The position numbers were made by a program, and so were the translations under genes. A stretch of 64,000 nucleotides of DNA, taken from positions 1-64,000 of the forward strand of contig JBAQQB010000073.1 in assembly GCA_049306275.1 (NCBI GenBank), read 5' to 3'. Source of the stretch: JADJTT01 sp049306275 (GTDB lineage: Bacteria > Bacteroidota > Bacteroidia > Chitinophagales > Saprospiraceae). The notes below the pieces were generated by a model. That model was not told the DNA's origin. It did not search any database and saw only the letters and a list, made by a program, of their open reading frames with translations. Of the stretch, positions 15,626-24,028 are shown piece after piece (positions within the stretch are counted from its first letter, which is position 1; each line of letters begins with the position of its first letter).

Positions 15626-16252
15626 GTGAACGGTATCATCGGAAAAAAAGTCGGCATGACCAGCATCTTCGACGAGGCTGGGCGGAGCATTGCCTGCACG
15701 GTCATCGAGGCAGGTCCCTGTGTCGTTACCCAGGTCAAAACTGACCAGACCGACGGCTATACAGCCCTCCAGGTAGGGTTTGGCGATGCCAAAGTGAAGA
15801 ATACCTCGCAGCCAATGGCGGGCCACTTCAAGAAGTCAGGCGCCGCTCCCAAGCAAAAGGTCATGGAATTCCGCGACTTCAACGCCGCGGAAAAAGGCCT
15901 CGGCGACCTCATCAAGGTCGAAGAAGTGCTCCGTGAAGGCGATGTAGTACACGCTATCGGCACCACCAAGGGCAAAGGCTTCCAAGGCGTTGTCAAAAGG
16001 CATGGTTTCCACGGCGTTGGCGGCCGTACACACGGCCAGCACAACCGCGAGCGCGCACCGGGTTCTATCGGCTCGGCTTCTTACCCCTCCAAGGTATTCA
16101 AGGGCATGCGCATGGCAGGCCGTACCGGCGGAGACCAGGTCAAGATCAAGAACCTGAAGGTGTTGAAAATTTTCCCGGAGCAAAACCTCTTGCTCGTCAA
16201 AGGCGCCATACCGGGGCATAATGGGTCCATCGTAATTATCGAAAAAAAATAA
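15626..16252 (+). CDS. rplC: 50S ribosomal protein L3 (uL3), GTG start
   Basis: Large-subunit protein near the peptidyl-transferase centre. The family N-terminus NGIIGKKVGMTSIFDEAG begins right after a GTG at 15626, so that codon is the likely start, giving 208 residues, the usual length. The frame is open upstream to 15458 but that extension is Arg/Ser-rich and unlike L3. HGFHGVGGRTHGQHNRERAPGSIG contains the Gln that is methylated in Escherichia coli. The GTG start and the 202-base gap before it suggest separate control of initiation. Confidence 0.95.
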   Translation: MNGIIGKKVGMTSIFDEAGRSIACTVIEAGPCVVTQVKTDQTDGYTALQVGFGDAKVKNTSQPMAGHFKKSGAAPKQKVMEFRDFNAAEKGLGDLIKVEEVLREGDVVHAIGTTKGKGFQGVVKRHGFHGVGGRTHGQHNRERAPGSIGSASYPSKVFKGMRMAGRTGGDQVKIKNLKVLKIFPEQNLLLVKGAIPGHNGSIVIIEKK

Positions 16253-16291
16253 CCTGAAGGAATACCATTCCCAGGCTCAAAATGGATAGCG

Positions 16292-16918
16292 ATGAAATTG
16301 GAAGTGATCAATATTCAGGGTGAAAAAACAGGACGCTCCGTCGATCTGCCCGATTCCGTATTCGGTATCGAACCGAACGAGCATGCCGTCTACCTGGCGG
16401 TAAAACTGTACCTGGCCAACCAGCGCCAGGGTACCCACAAGGCAAAAGAACGCAGCGAAGTTTCCGGTTCTACCCGCAAGCTGCACCGCCAGAAAGGTAC
16501 CGGCGGCTCGCGTAAAGGCGATATCAACAACCCGCTGTATCGCGGTGGTGGACGCGTATTCGGCCCCCGGCCACGCAACTATGGCTTTAAGCTCAACAAG
16601 AAAGTGAAGCAGCTGGCCCGCCGTTCCGCCCTCTCGGCTAAAGCCGCCGCAGGCCAGATCATGGTGGTCGAAGATTTCTCCTTCGATTCGCCGAAAACTA
16701 AAAAGTTCCTCGAGATCATGCAAAAACTGGGCCTGTCGGGCAAGAAGACGGTTTTCGTCACCTCCGACATGGAAAAGGAGGTGCTGCTCTCCAGCCGCAA
16801 CGTACCGAAGACCCAGGTGACCCGCGCCACCGACCTGAACACCTACCAGGTGCTCAACTCCTCCGCGCTGGTTCTGTCTGAAGGCGCCATTGGAAAAATT
16901 GTTGAAAAGCTCGCCTGA
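16292..16918 (+). CDS. rplD: 50S ribosomal protein L4 (uL4)
   Basis: Exit-tunnel protein of 208 residues. The extended tunnel loop is recognisable by KLHRQKGTGGSRKGDINNPLYRGGGRVFGPRPRNY. The globular part has LSAKAAAGQIMVVEDF and the end QVLNSSALVLSEGAIGKIVEKLA. In proteobacteria L4 represses the S10 operon; nothing in this sequence shows whether it does so here. It is 39 bases after rplC and 17 before rplW. Confidence 0.97.
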   Translation: MKLEVINIQGEKTGRSVDLPDSVFGIEPNEHAVYLAVKLYLANQRQGTHKAKERSEVSGSTRKLHRQKGTGGSRKGDINNPLYRGGGRVFGPRPRNYGFKLNKKVKQLARRSALSAKAAAGQIMVVEDFSFDSPKTKKFLEIMQKLGLSGKKTVFVTSDMEKEVLLSSRNVPKTQVTRATDLNTYQVLNSSALVLSEGAIGKIVEKLA

Positions 16919-16935
16919 GCGCAATACCGCACAAC

Positions 16936-17232
16936 ATGGGAAAGCAAATTCTGATCAAACCGCTCATCACCGAAAAATCCAACCGCCTGTCGGAAACCTC
17001 GGCCAAGTACACCTTTATCGTCGATAAAGGCGCCAACAAGATCGAGATCAAGAATGCGGTGGAGAAACTCTACAGCGTCAACGTAGAATCGGTCAATACC
17101 GTCGTGACCTCGGGCAAGGTGAAGATTCGCAACACCAAGACCGGCGTGTCGCGTGGGCGCAAACCCAGCTTGAAAAAAGCAATCGTAACGCTCGCTACCG
17201 GCGAGGAGATCAACTTCTTCGGCGATCTCTGA
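16936..17232 (+). CDS. rplW: 50S ribosomal protein L23 (uL23)
   Basis: Tunnel-exit protein that docks trigger factor and the signal recognition particle. It has 98 residues, with ILIKPLITEKSNRLSE, YTFIVDKGANKIEIKNAVE and the exposed RGRKPSLKKAIVTL. Length and order are standard for the S10 block. Confidence 0.97.
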   Translation: MGKQILIKPLITEKSNRLSETSAKYTFIVDKGANKIEIKNAVEKLYSVNVESVNTVVTSGKVKIRNTKTGVSRGRKPSLKKAIVTLATGEEINFFGDL

Positions 17233-17266
17233 TCCGGCCATTTTCTGAACTCGAAATTCGTTCGCA

Positions 17267-18097
17267 ATGCCAGTAAAGAAATATAACCCAATCACGCCAG
17301 GTTCCCGCTTCCGGGTGATCAACGCCTTCGCGGAAATCACGTGCGATACGCCTGAGAAGAGCCTGCTCGAACCGCTGAGCAAAAGCGGCGGCCGCAACAA
17401 AACGGGCAAGATGACCGTTCGCCAGCGCGGCGGCGGGCACAAACGCACCTACCGCGTCATCGACTTCAAACGCGACAAGGACGGCGTTCCCGCAACGGTT
17501 CGCACCATCGAGTACGACCCCAACCGCAGCGCCTTTATCGCACTGGTGGTCTATGCCGATGGCGAAAAGCGCTATATCATCGCTCCCCACGGCCTCAAGG
17601 TCGGCAGCCAGATCGTCTCCGGTCATGGCGCAGCCCCCAACACGGGCAACGCCCTCTTCCTGAGCGAAGTGCCGCTTGGCGCTGAAATCCACAACATCGA
17701 GCTGACTCCCGGCAAAGGCGCCGCTATGGTCCGTTCGGCTGGCACCGCCGCTGTTCTGAGCGGCAGGGAAGGCAAGTACGCTGTGGTCAAACTGCCCTCC
17801 GGCGAATCGCGCCGCGTGCTGCTGACCTGCAAAGCCGTCATGGGCCGTACCTCCAACCCCGACCACTCGCTCACCGTGTTCGGCAAGGCCGGCTCCAAGC
17901 GCTGGACAGGCCGCCGCCCCCGCGTGCGTGGCGTAGCCATGAACCCGGTCGACCACCCCATGGGCGGTGGCGAAGGCCGCGCTTCCGGCGGTCACCCGCG
18001 TTCGAGAACAGGTATCATGGCTAAAGGTCAGAAAACCCGCAACCATAAGAAGCATTCGAGCAGCCTGATCATCTCGAGAAGAAAAACTAAAAACTAA
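17267..18097 (+). CDS. rplB: 50S ribosomal protein L2 (uL2)
   Basis: Large-subunit protein needed for subunit joining and peptidyl transfer. It has 276 residues. The RNA-binding core (GGGHKRTYRVIDFKRDK) and the C-terminal VRGVAMNPVDHPMGGGEGRASGGHP loop, with the conserved His in NPVDHP, are intact. It ends with basic KTRNHKKHSSSLIISRRKTKN. It sits 34 bases after rplW. Confidence 0.98.
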   Translation: MPVKKYNPITPGSRFRVINAFAEITCDTPEKSLLEPLSKSGGRNKTGKMTVRQRGGGHKRTYRVIDFKRDKDGVPATVRTIEYDPNRSAFIALVVYADGEKRYIIAPHGLKVGSQIVSGHGAAPNTGNALFLSEVPLGAEIHNIELTPGKGAAMVRSAGTAAVLSGREGKYAVVKLPSGESRRVLLTCKAVMGRTSNPDHSLTVFGKAGSKRWTGRRPRVRGVAMNPVDHPMGGGEGRASGGHPRSRTGIMAKGQKTRNHKKHSSSLIISRRKTKN

Positions 18098-18152
18098 GTC
18101 ATAGTTCATCCTCCTGCCCTGAAGCAGGCGGATAAAAATTGAAAAAGCGAAT

Positions 18153-18422
18153 ATGGCACGTTCGATCAAAAAAGGCCCATACGTCTTCCACAAACTCCTG
18201 GAACGCGTGCAGAAGGCAAAGGAAAGCAACAAGAAATCCGTGATCAAAACCTGGTCGCGCGCTTCTATGATCATTCCCGATATGGTCGGCGAAACGATCG
18301 CCGTGCACAACGGGAAGACCTTTATCCCTGTGTTTGTCACCGAAAACATGGTGGGCCACAAACTGGGTGAATTCGCTCCCACCCGGACCTTTAAAGGCCA
18401 CTCGGGCAACCGCAAGAAATAA
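18153..18422 (+). CDS. rpsS: 30S ribosomal protein S19 (uS19)
   Basis: Head protein of the small subunit that pairs with S13. It has 89 residues: MARSIKKGPYVFHKLLERV, then TWSRASMIIPDMVGETIAVHNG and the GEFAPTRTFKGHSG end. All are family-typical. It begins 55 bases after rplB. Confidence 0.97.
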   Translation: MARSIKKGPYVFHKLLERVQKAKESNKKSVIKTWSRASMIIPDMVGETIAVHNGKTFIPVFVTENMVGHKLGEFAPTRTFKGHSGNRKK

Positions 18423-18446
18423 CAGCTAACTATTGAAATTGCAACA

Positions 18447-18851
18447 ATGGAAGCAATAGCAAAACTAAAAAACTGCCCTCTGTCTGCCCGCAAAATGCGC
18501 CTGGTCGTCGATCTGGTCCGCGGTAAAAAAGTTGATGAGGCGCTGTATATCCTCCGCTTCACCAAAAAAGAAGCTGCTGTGTGGCTGGAAAAGGTCGTCC
18601 TCTCGGCTGCCGCCAACTGGGAAAATAAAACCAATGGCTCGGAAAGCGCCGATGACTACGAACTCTATATCAAGGAGATCTTCTCCGATGGAGCTTCCGT
18701 GCTCAAGCGTTTCCGCCCCGCTCCCCACGGCCGGGCACACCGTATCCGCAAGCGCTCCAACCACGTCACCGTCGTGGTAGCCAACCGGGTACCCCTGCCC
18801 TCGGAAGCCAACCCAGCGGAAGAAGTGGTAGAAGCAGAGGAAGTGAACTAA
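18447..18851 (+). CDS. rplV: 50S ribosomal protein L22 (uL22)
   Basis: Tunnel-lining protein of 134 residues. LSARKMRLVVDLVRGKKVDEALYIL at the start and the beta-hairpin with PRAPHGR-like RFRPAPHGRAHRIRKRSNHVTVVV are clear. A short acidic tail (PAEEVVEAEEVN) extends beyond the usual end of about 110 residues, as in many Bacteroidota. Confidence 0.96.
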   Translation: MEAIAKLKNCPLSARKMRLVVDLVRGKKVDEALYILRFTKKEAAVWLEKVVLSAAANWENKTNGSESADDYELYIKEIFSDGASVLKRFRPAPHGRAHRIRKRSNHVTVVVANRVPLPSEANPAEEVVEAEEVN

Positions 18852-18928
18852 TTGAACCAATTCATTCAAAATCAATAGTTTCAGAAACCCGGCGCCCCCG
18901 GATTTCAGACACTTAACCGAACAAGACA

Positions 18929-19753
18929 ATGGGTCAAAAAACAAATCCGATTGGCAATCGCTTGGGGATCATCCGCGGCTGGGATTCCAACTGGTTTGGC
19001 GGTAAAGATTTCGGATCCAAAGTAGTGGAAGACGAACAGATCCGCAACTACCTCAAGGCGCGTATCGAAAAAGGCGGCATCGCCCGCTCCATCATCGAAC
19101 GCACCCTGAAGCGGATCACCGTGACTATCCACACCTCCCGCCCCGGTATCATCATCGGCCGCGGTGGCCAGGAAGTGGACCGCATCCGCGAAGAACTGCG
19201 CAAACTCACCAAAAAAGATGTGCAGATCAATATCGTGGAGATCCGCAAGCCCGAATTGGATGCGAATATCGTAGGCGAAAGTATCGCCAAGCAGATCGAA
19301 GCCCGTATCAACTACCGCCGCGCTATCAAAATGGCCATCCAGTCGACCATGCGCGCCGGCTCCGAAGGCATCAAAGTGCGTATCTCCGGCCGTCTGGGCG
19401 GCGCCGAAATGGCCCGCCGCGAAGAGTACAAGGAGGGCAGAACCCCCCTGCATACCTTCCGCGCAGATATCGACTACGCACTGACCGAGGCCCAGACCGT
19501 TTACGGCAAGATCGGTATCAAGGTGTGGATCTGCAAAGGCGAAGTGTTCGGCAAGCGCGACCTGTCTCCGAACATCGGCACAGATAAGAAAGAAAAGAGC
19601 GGCGCTCCCGGCGGCGAACGCAACGAACGCGGCGACCGCGGTGATCGCGGCGGACGCGGACGCGGCGGCGAACGTGGCGAACGCGGCGGACGTGGACGCG
19701 GCGGCGACCGTGGTGGCGACCGTGGCGGTCGCGGCGGCGATCGCAGACGCTAG
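18929..19753 (+). CDS. rpsC: 30S ribosomal protein S3 (uS3) with an RGG-rich tail
   Basis: mRNA-entry protein with helicase activity in other bacteria. The first 210 or so residues are normal: GQKTNPIGNRLGI, the KH domain with RPGIIIGRGGQEVDRI, and RRINYRRAIKMAIQSTMRAG-like and GRLGGAEMARREEYKEGR motifs. From about residue 225 to 274 the protein is almost only Gly, Arg, Asp and Glu, with many RGG, RGD and RGE steps, encoded by 19615-19750. The tail has no counterpart in Escherichia coli S3. It ends in DRRR. The next gene, rplP, is set off by a 151-base gap with its own promoter-like element. Confidence 0.95.
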   Translation: MGQKTNPIGNRLGIIRGWDSNWFGGKDFGSKVVEDEQIRNYLKARIEKGGIARSIIERTLKRITVTIHTSRPGIIIGRGGQEVDRIREELRKLTKKDVQINIVEIRKPELDANIVGESIAKQIEARINYRRAIKMAIQSTMRAGSEGIKVRISGRLGGAEMARREEYKEGRTPLHTFRADIDYALTEAQTVYGKIGIKVWICKGEVFGKRDLSPNIGTDKKEKSGAPGGERNERGDRGDRGGRGRGGERGERGGRGRGGDRGGDRGGRGGDRRR

Positions 19754-19813
19754 GATAGAAGACTGTTGAAAATATTTTTTGAGGATTTGGGGCAAATGTA
19801 TAAGGAATACCCG

Positions 19814-19821
19814 TACCTTTG
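19814..19821 (+). promoter_or_regulatory. Possible internal promoter before rplP
   Basis: TACCTTTG matches the TAnnTTTG -7 element, in the unusually long gap between rpsC and rplP. TTTG at 19786-19789 is 24 bases upstream, longer than the ideal 19. Confidence 0.5.
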
Positions 19822-19904
19822 CCACGCTTTTTTTCAAACCTGGCTTTGTCCGGTTTTGACGGCCACCGCCTCCGGGCGGTATCGTTATCAAAATTGAAAA
19901 GAAA

Positions 19905-20324
19905 ATGCTACAGCCTAAGAGAACAAAATTCCGGAAACAGCAGAAAGGCCGGAACGATGGAGTGGCCTACAAGGGCAGCACCGTAGCCTTCGGGAGCTTC
20001 GGCCTCAAAGCCGTAACCGGCGGCCGGCTCACCAACCGCCAGATCGAAGCGGCCCGTATCGCGATGACCCGTTTCATGAAACGGGAAGGTAAAGTGTGGA
20101 TCCGCATTTTCCCCGATAAACCCATCACCTCCAAGCCGCTCGAAGTGCGTATGGGTAAGGGTAAAGGGGCCGTAGATCACTGGGTAGCCCTGGTACAACC
20201 GGGCCGCATCATGTTCGAACTCGACGGCGTTTCCGCCGAGACCGCACACGAAGCCCTGCGCCTGGCCGCTCAGAAACTGCCGGTGCTGACCAAAGTTTGT
20301 ATTCGCCCGGATTATGAGGGGTAA
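19905..20324 (+). CDS. rplP: 50S ribosomal protein L16 (uL16)
   Basis: Large-subunit protein near the A-site finger. It has 139 residues: MLQPKRTKFRKQQKGR, FGSFGLKAVTGGRLTNRQIEAAR, and the Arg-containing MGKGKGAVDHWVALVQPGRIMFE. All fit the family. It may be the first gene of a sub-operon read from the promoter-like element at 19814. Confidence 0.97.
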   Translation: MLQPKRTKFRKQQKGRNDGVAYKGSTVAFGSFGLKAVTGGRLTNRQIEAARIAMTRFMKREGKVWIRIFPDKPITSKPLEVRMGKGKGAVDHWVALVQPGRIMFELDGVSAETAHEALRLAAQKLPVLTKVCIRPDYEG

Positions 20325-20350
20325 TTGTTGAAATCTAATAAGCAATAGGC

Positions 20351-20611
20351 ATGGCAACCAAGAAATTTTTGGAGTTGCAAGAATATTCCGACACCGATCT
20401 GGTAGCCGAACTGGAAAAGACCCAGGCGGAATACCAGAAACTGCGCTTCGACCACGCGATCAAGGGCCTTGACAAACCCCTTGCCCTGCGCGAAGTGCGC
20501 CGGGATATCGCACGCCTGCAGACGGAAATCCGCCGCCGGCAGGTATCCGCAATGTCGAGTGAACAACTCGCCCTGCGCTCGAGAATCCGGGAAAGAAGGA
20601 GGCGTAAATAA
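20351..20611 (+). CDS. rpmC: 50S ribosomal protein L29 (uL29), long form
   Basis: Small helical protein at the tunnel exit. It has 86 residues against the usual 60-70. The core FLELQEYSDTDLVAELEKTQAEYQKLRFDHAIKGL and the RRDIARLQTEIRRRQ helix are family-typical. The last 20 or so residues are a basic extension ending RIRERRRRK. It lies between rplP and rpsQ as expected. Confidence 0.93.
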   Translation: MATKKFLELQEYSDTDLVAELEKTQAEYQKLRFDHAIKGLDKPLALREVRRDIARLQTEIRRRQVSAMSSEQLALRSRIRERRRRK

Positions 20612-20656
20612 TTCAGCAACAGCAAAGCAGGACCAAACCTGCCATAAAATAAGCAT

Positions 20657-20914
20657 ATGGAGCAAAGGAAGCTTAGAAAAACCCGGGTAGGGGTCGTGGT
20701 GAGCACCTCCATGAACAAGACCATCAATGTTCAGGTCGAACGCCGTCTGCAACACCCCATCTATGGGAAATCAGTGAAGTGGACCAAGAAGTTCATGGCT
20801 CACGATGAAAACAACGACTGCAATGTGGGCGACAAAGTGCTGATCATGGAGTCCCGCCCCCTGAGCAAAAACAAGCGCTGGCGCTTGGTCGAAATTATTG
20901 AACGTGCTAAATAA
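20657..20914 (+). CDS. rpsQ: 30S ribosomal protein S17 (uS17)
   Basis: OB-fold protein of the small-subunit body. It has 85 residues: LRKTRVGVVVSTSMNKTINVQVE, HPIYGKSVKWTKKFMAHDE and GDKVLIMESRPLSKNKRWRLVEI. All are standard for the family and the position. Confidence 0.97.
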   Translation: MEQRKLRKTRVGVVVSTSMNKTINVQVERRLQHPIYGKSVKWTKKFMAHDENNDCNVGDKVLIMESRPLSKNKRWRLVEIIERAK

Positions 20915-20930
20915 GTAAAATACATCCGCC

Positions 20931-21296
20931 ATGATTCAGCAGGAAAGCCGACTCAAAGTAGCAGATAACAGCGGCGCAAAAGAAGTGCTCTGCATCCGGG
21001 TGCTGGGAGGTTCCCACCGCCGGTATGCATCGGTAGGCGATAAAATCGTCGTTTCGGTCAAAGATGCTACCCCCGGCGGCGTCAAAAAAGGCACCGTGTC
21101 CAAAGCCGTCGTCGTGCGCACCAAAAAGGAAGTCCGCCGCAAAGACGGCTCCTATATCCGCTTCGACGACAATGCCGTGGTGCTGCTCAATAACGCTGAT
21201 GAACCCAGAGGCACGCGTATCTTCGGGCCGGTCGCCCGCGAATTGCGCGAACGCGACTTCATGCGGATCGTGTCCCTGGCTCCTGAAGTATTGTAA
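20931..21296 (+). CDS. rplN: 50S ribosomal protein L14 (uL14)
   Basis: Inter-subunit bridge protein of 121 residues: MIQQESRLKVADNSGAKEV, the GDKIVVSVKDATPGGVKKG loop, and IFGPVARELRERDFMRIVSLAPEVL at the end. It is the usual first gene of the spc block and follows rpsQ by 16 bases. Confidence 0.98.
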   Translation: MIQQESRLKVADNSGAKEVLCIRVLGGSHRRYASVGDKIVVSVKDATPGGVKKGTVSKAVVVRTKKEVRRKDGSYIRFDDNAVVLLNNADEPRGTRIFGPVARELRERDFMRIVSLAPEVL

Positions 21297-21323
21297 TTTC
21301 CGTCTATTGAAACCCTCTGTGGT

Positions 21324-21674
21324 ATGAAGAAGAAAATAACTAATCAACAACAGCGCTTCAGCCCGAAGCTGCACATCAAAAAAGGCGACCGCGTAGTGGT
21401 CATCGCCGGCTCCTATAAAGGCGCCCAGGGCGAAGTGCTGGAAGTGCTCCCGGAGAAAAACCGCGCAGTGGTGGAAAATGTCAACATGGTAAAGAAACAT
21501 ACCAAGGCTGTCAATAACAACCCCGGCGGAATCAACGAAGTACCGGCTCCGGTGCACATCTCCAACCTCATGCTCCTCGATCCCAAAACGGGCCAACCGA
21601 CCCGGATCGGCAGAAAGGTTGTCGATGGAAAAAATGTTCGCTATTCGAAAAAATCGGGTGAAATAATTAAGTGA
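21324..21674 (+). CDS. rplX: 50S ribosomal protein L24 (uL24)
   Basis: Assembly-initiating KOW-domain protein. It has 116 residues. The KOW motif is KKGDRVVVIAGSYKGAQGEV, followed by VVENVNMVKKHTKAV and the basic end. The stop TGA overlaps the rplE start (TGATG at 21672-21676), so the two are probably coupled in translation. Confidence 0.97.
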   Translation: MKKKITNQQQRFSPKLHIKKGDRVVVIAGSYKGAQGEVLEVLPEKNRAVVENVNMVKKHTKAVNNNPGGINEVPAPVHISNLMLLDPKTGQPTRIGRKVVDGKNVRYSKKSGEIIK

Positions 21675-22231
21675 TGAACTATCAACCCAGACTTCGGAAA
21701 AAATACCAGGAGGAAATCGTGCCCGCCATGATGGAACAATTCCAGTATGGCTCCATCATGGAAGTGCCCCGCCTCCTCAAGGTTTGTATCAACCAGGGCG
21801 TAGGCGCCGCTACGCAAGACAAGAAACTGGTCGACACGGCTATCGATGAACTATCCATGATCGCCGGTCAGAAGGCCGTGTCTACACGCGCCAAAAAATC
21901 GGTCTCTAACTTCAAACTCCGCGAAGGCATGCCCATCGGCGTCCGCGTCACCCTGCGCAACGACCGCATGTGGGAATTCGTCGACCGCCTCGTCTCCGTC
22001 GCCCTCCCGCGTGTGCGCGACTTCCGCGGCATCAACGACAAGAGCTTCGACGGCCGCGGCAACTACTCCATGGGCGTCACCGAACACATCATCTTCCCGG
22101 AAATCGACCTCGATAAGGTCAACAAGATCACCGGTATGGATATCACGTTCGTCACAACGGCCAAAACCGACGCAGAAGCCCTGGCCCTGCTCAAGTTGAT
22201 CGGCCTGCCTTTCAAAAATCAGCGCAACTAA
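21674..22231 (+). CDS. rplE: 50S ribosomal protein L5 (uL5)
   Basis: 5S rRNA-binding protein, 185 residues from the ATG at 21674, which overlaps the rplX stop by one base. A GTG one codon earlier would give the same frame. NYQPRLRKKYQEEIVPAMM, the KLREGMPIGVRVTLR strand and RDFRGINDKSFDGRGNYSMGVTEH are conserved. Six bases separate it from rpsN. Confidence 0.97.
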   Translation: MNYQPRLRKKYQEEIVPAMMEQFQYGSIMEVPRLLKVCINQGVGAATQDKKLVDTAIDELSMIAGQKAVSTRAKKSVSNFKLREGMPIGVRVTLRNDRMWEFVDRLVSVALPRVRDFRGINDKSFDGRGNYSMGVTEHIIFPEIDLDKVNKITGMDITFVTTAKTDAEALALLKLIGLPFKNQRN

Positions 22232-22237
22232 TTCATC

Positions 22238-22507
22238 ATGGCAAAGAAGTCCATCATAGCAAGAGAAGCAAAGCGTGCCCGTATGGCCGCAAAGTACGCC
22301 GACCTGCGCAAACAGCTCAAGGAAGAAGGCAACTGGGATGCACTGGATAAACTCCCGCGCAACAGCTCGCCCATCCGCCAGCACAACCGCTGCCAGCTGA
22401 CCGGCCGCCCCAAAGGCTACATGCGCCGCTTCGGCCTCTGCCGCGTGAAATTCCGTGAAATGGCCCTGGCCGGCAAGATTCCCGGGGTCACGAAATCGAG
22501 TTGGTAA
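22238..22507 (+). CDS. rpsN: 30S ribosomal protein S14 (uS14), zinc-independent form
   Basis: Small-subunit head protein. It has 89 residues, the long form without the four-cysteine zinc ribbon: only isolated Cys residues occur, in NRCQLTGRPKGYMRRFGLCR. MAKKSIIAREAKRARM at the start and ALAGKIPGVTKSSW at the end are typical. Confidence 0.97.
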   Translation: MAKKSIIAREAKRARMAAKYADLRKQLKEEGNWDALDKLPRNSSPIRQHNRCQLTGRPKGYMRRFGLCRVKFREMALAGKIPGVTKSSW

Positions 22508-22572
22508 AATATTTGTTTAGGGTTATCGGTTTAAAAACCACTCTGAACGTCTGAACCTTAAACCATCAAAAA

Positions 22573-22980
22573 ATGGCAGTAACAGATTCCATCGGCGACT
22601 ACCTGACGCGTATTCGCAACGCCCAAATGGCTGGGCACCGCATCGTGGAGATTCCCTCCTCCGGCTTGAAAAAAGCCATCACTGAAATCCTCTACGACCA
22701 GGGGTATATCCTCAAATACAAATTCGTAGAAGAAGGCAAGGGCAGCCAGGGCACGATCAAGATCGCCCTCAAATACGACCCGCAAACAAGAACGCCCGTT
22801 ATTCAGAAACTGGAACGCGTCAGCCGTCCTGGCCTCCGCCAGTACCGCTCCGTCAATGACCTGCCCCGCGTGATCAACGGCCTGGGTATCGCCATCATCT
22901 CCACCTCCAAAGGTGTGATGACCGATAAAAAGGCCCGCGAACTCAACGTGGGCGGCGAAGTGTTGTGTTACGTCTATTAA
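22573..22980 (+). CDS. rpsH: 30S ribosomal protein S8 (uS8)
   Basis: Central-domain assembly protein of 135 residues. AVTDSIGDYLTRIRNAQMA, the IPSSGLKKAITEILYDQGYI helix and the RNA-binding end GIAIISTSKGVMTDKKARE are clear. In Escherichia coli S8 represses the spc operon at an rplE-region hairpin; no such site was sought beyond reading. It is 65 bases after rpsN. Confidence 0.97.
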   Translation: MAVTDSIGDYLTRIRNAQMAGHRIVEIPSSGLKKAITEILYDQGYILKYKFVEEGKGSQGTIKIALKYDPQTRTPVIQKLERVSRPGLRQYRSVNDLPRVINGLGIAIISTSKGVMTDKKARELNVGGEVLCYVY

Positions 22981-23021
22981 TGCCTTTTGGGCTGCATTTT
23001 TTGATCTAAAATTGTACAACC

Positions 23022-23579
23022 ATGTCACGAGTAGGTAAAGCCCCCATCAATCTCCCGGCAAAAGTGGAAGTCAGCGTGAGCAAGGGCAACCTCGTTACCA
23101 TAAAAGGTCCGAAAGGCTCCCTGTCCCAGCAACTCGACCCGGATATCACCGTCGAAGTAGAAGACGGCGTGCTGTCTGTCAAGCGCCCCACCGAACAGAA
23201 GCGCCACCGCGCCCTGCACGGCCTCTATCGCGCGCTGATCAACAACATGGTCCAGGGCGTATCCGAAGGCTTCGTCAAGGAAATGGAACTGGTCGGCGTC
23301 GGTTACCGCGCCAACAGCACCGGCCAATTGCTGGAACTGACCCTCGGTTACTCCCACCCGATCTTCTTCTACCTGCCCGGCGAAGTCAAAGTGTCGACTT
23401 CCCAGGAGAAAGGTAAAAACCCCATCGTTCGCCTCGAATCGATCGATAAGCAACTGCTGGGGCAGGTGGCGGCAAAGATCCGCGCCATGCGCAAACCGGA
23501 ACCCTACAAGGGCAAAGGTGTCAAGTTCGTCGGTGAAGTCCTGCGCCGCAAAGCAGGTAAATCGGCAGCCAAGAAATAA
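23022..23579 (+). CDS. rplF: 50S ribosomal protein L6 (uL6)
   Basis: Factor-binding-site protein with two similar domains, 185 residues. SRVGKAPINLPAKVEVSV starts it; domain 2 has KEMELVGVGYRANSTGQLLEL and LGYSHPI; the C-terminal RAMRKPEPYKGKGVKFVGE motif is intact. A basic tail KAGKSAAKK ends it. Confidence 0.97.
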   Translation: MSRVGKAPINLPAKVEVSVSKGNLVTIKGPKGSLSQQLDPDITVEVEDGVLSVKRPTEQKRHRALHGLYRALINNMVQGVSEGFVKEMELVGVGYRANSTGQLLELTLGYSHPIFFYLPGEVKVSTSQEKGKNPIVRLESIDKQLLGQVAAKIRAMRKPEPYKGKGVKFVGEVLRRKAGKSAAKK

Positions 23580-23647
23580 TTCGAATGAACCTGCGCCTTG
23601 GGTCTGGGCTCCAATGCTCCTTTCACTAAGGCAAAATTATTCATCAT

Positions 23648-24001
23648 ATGAGTGCTAAGAAAATAACCTCCCGCCGCCGCATCCAGTACCGCATCCGGAA
23701 AAAAGTCTCCGGAACGCCCGAGCGGCCGCGCCTCAGCGTCTTCCGCAGCAATAAAGGCATTTACTGCCAGCTGATCGACGATGTCAACGGACATACCCTC
23801 GCCGCCGCTTCCTGGAAAGAAAGCGGTGTGGACCACAGCCAGAACAAAACCCTACAGGCCAACCAGGTCGGGAAACTGCTGGCAGACAAAGCCAAGGCGA
23901 AAAATATCTCCACCATCGTCTTCGACCGCGGCGGTTACCTGTACCACGGCAGGGTCAAAGCCCTGGCAGATGGCGCTCGCGAACAAGGCCTCATCTTTTA
24001 A
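23648..24001 (+). CDS. rplR: 50S ribosomal protein L18 (uL18)
   Basis: 5S rRNA-binding protein of 117 residues: RRIQYRIRKKVSGTPERPRL, SVFRSNKGIYCQLIDD and FDRGGYLYHGRVKALADGAREQGL. The family length and order are normal. The 68-base gap after rplF is slightly longer than most in this block. Confidence 0.97.
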   Translation: MSAKKITSRRRIQYRIRKKVSGTPERPRLSVFRSNKGIYCQLIDDVNGHTLAAASWKESGVDHSQNKTLQANQVGKLLADKAKAKNISTIVFDRGGYLYHGRVKALADGAREQGLIF

Positions 24002-24028
24002 TCGAAATCGAATTAACAGCTCATTATC

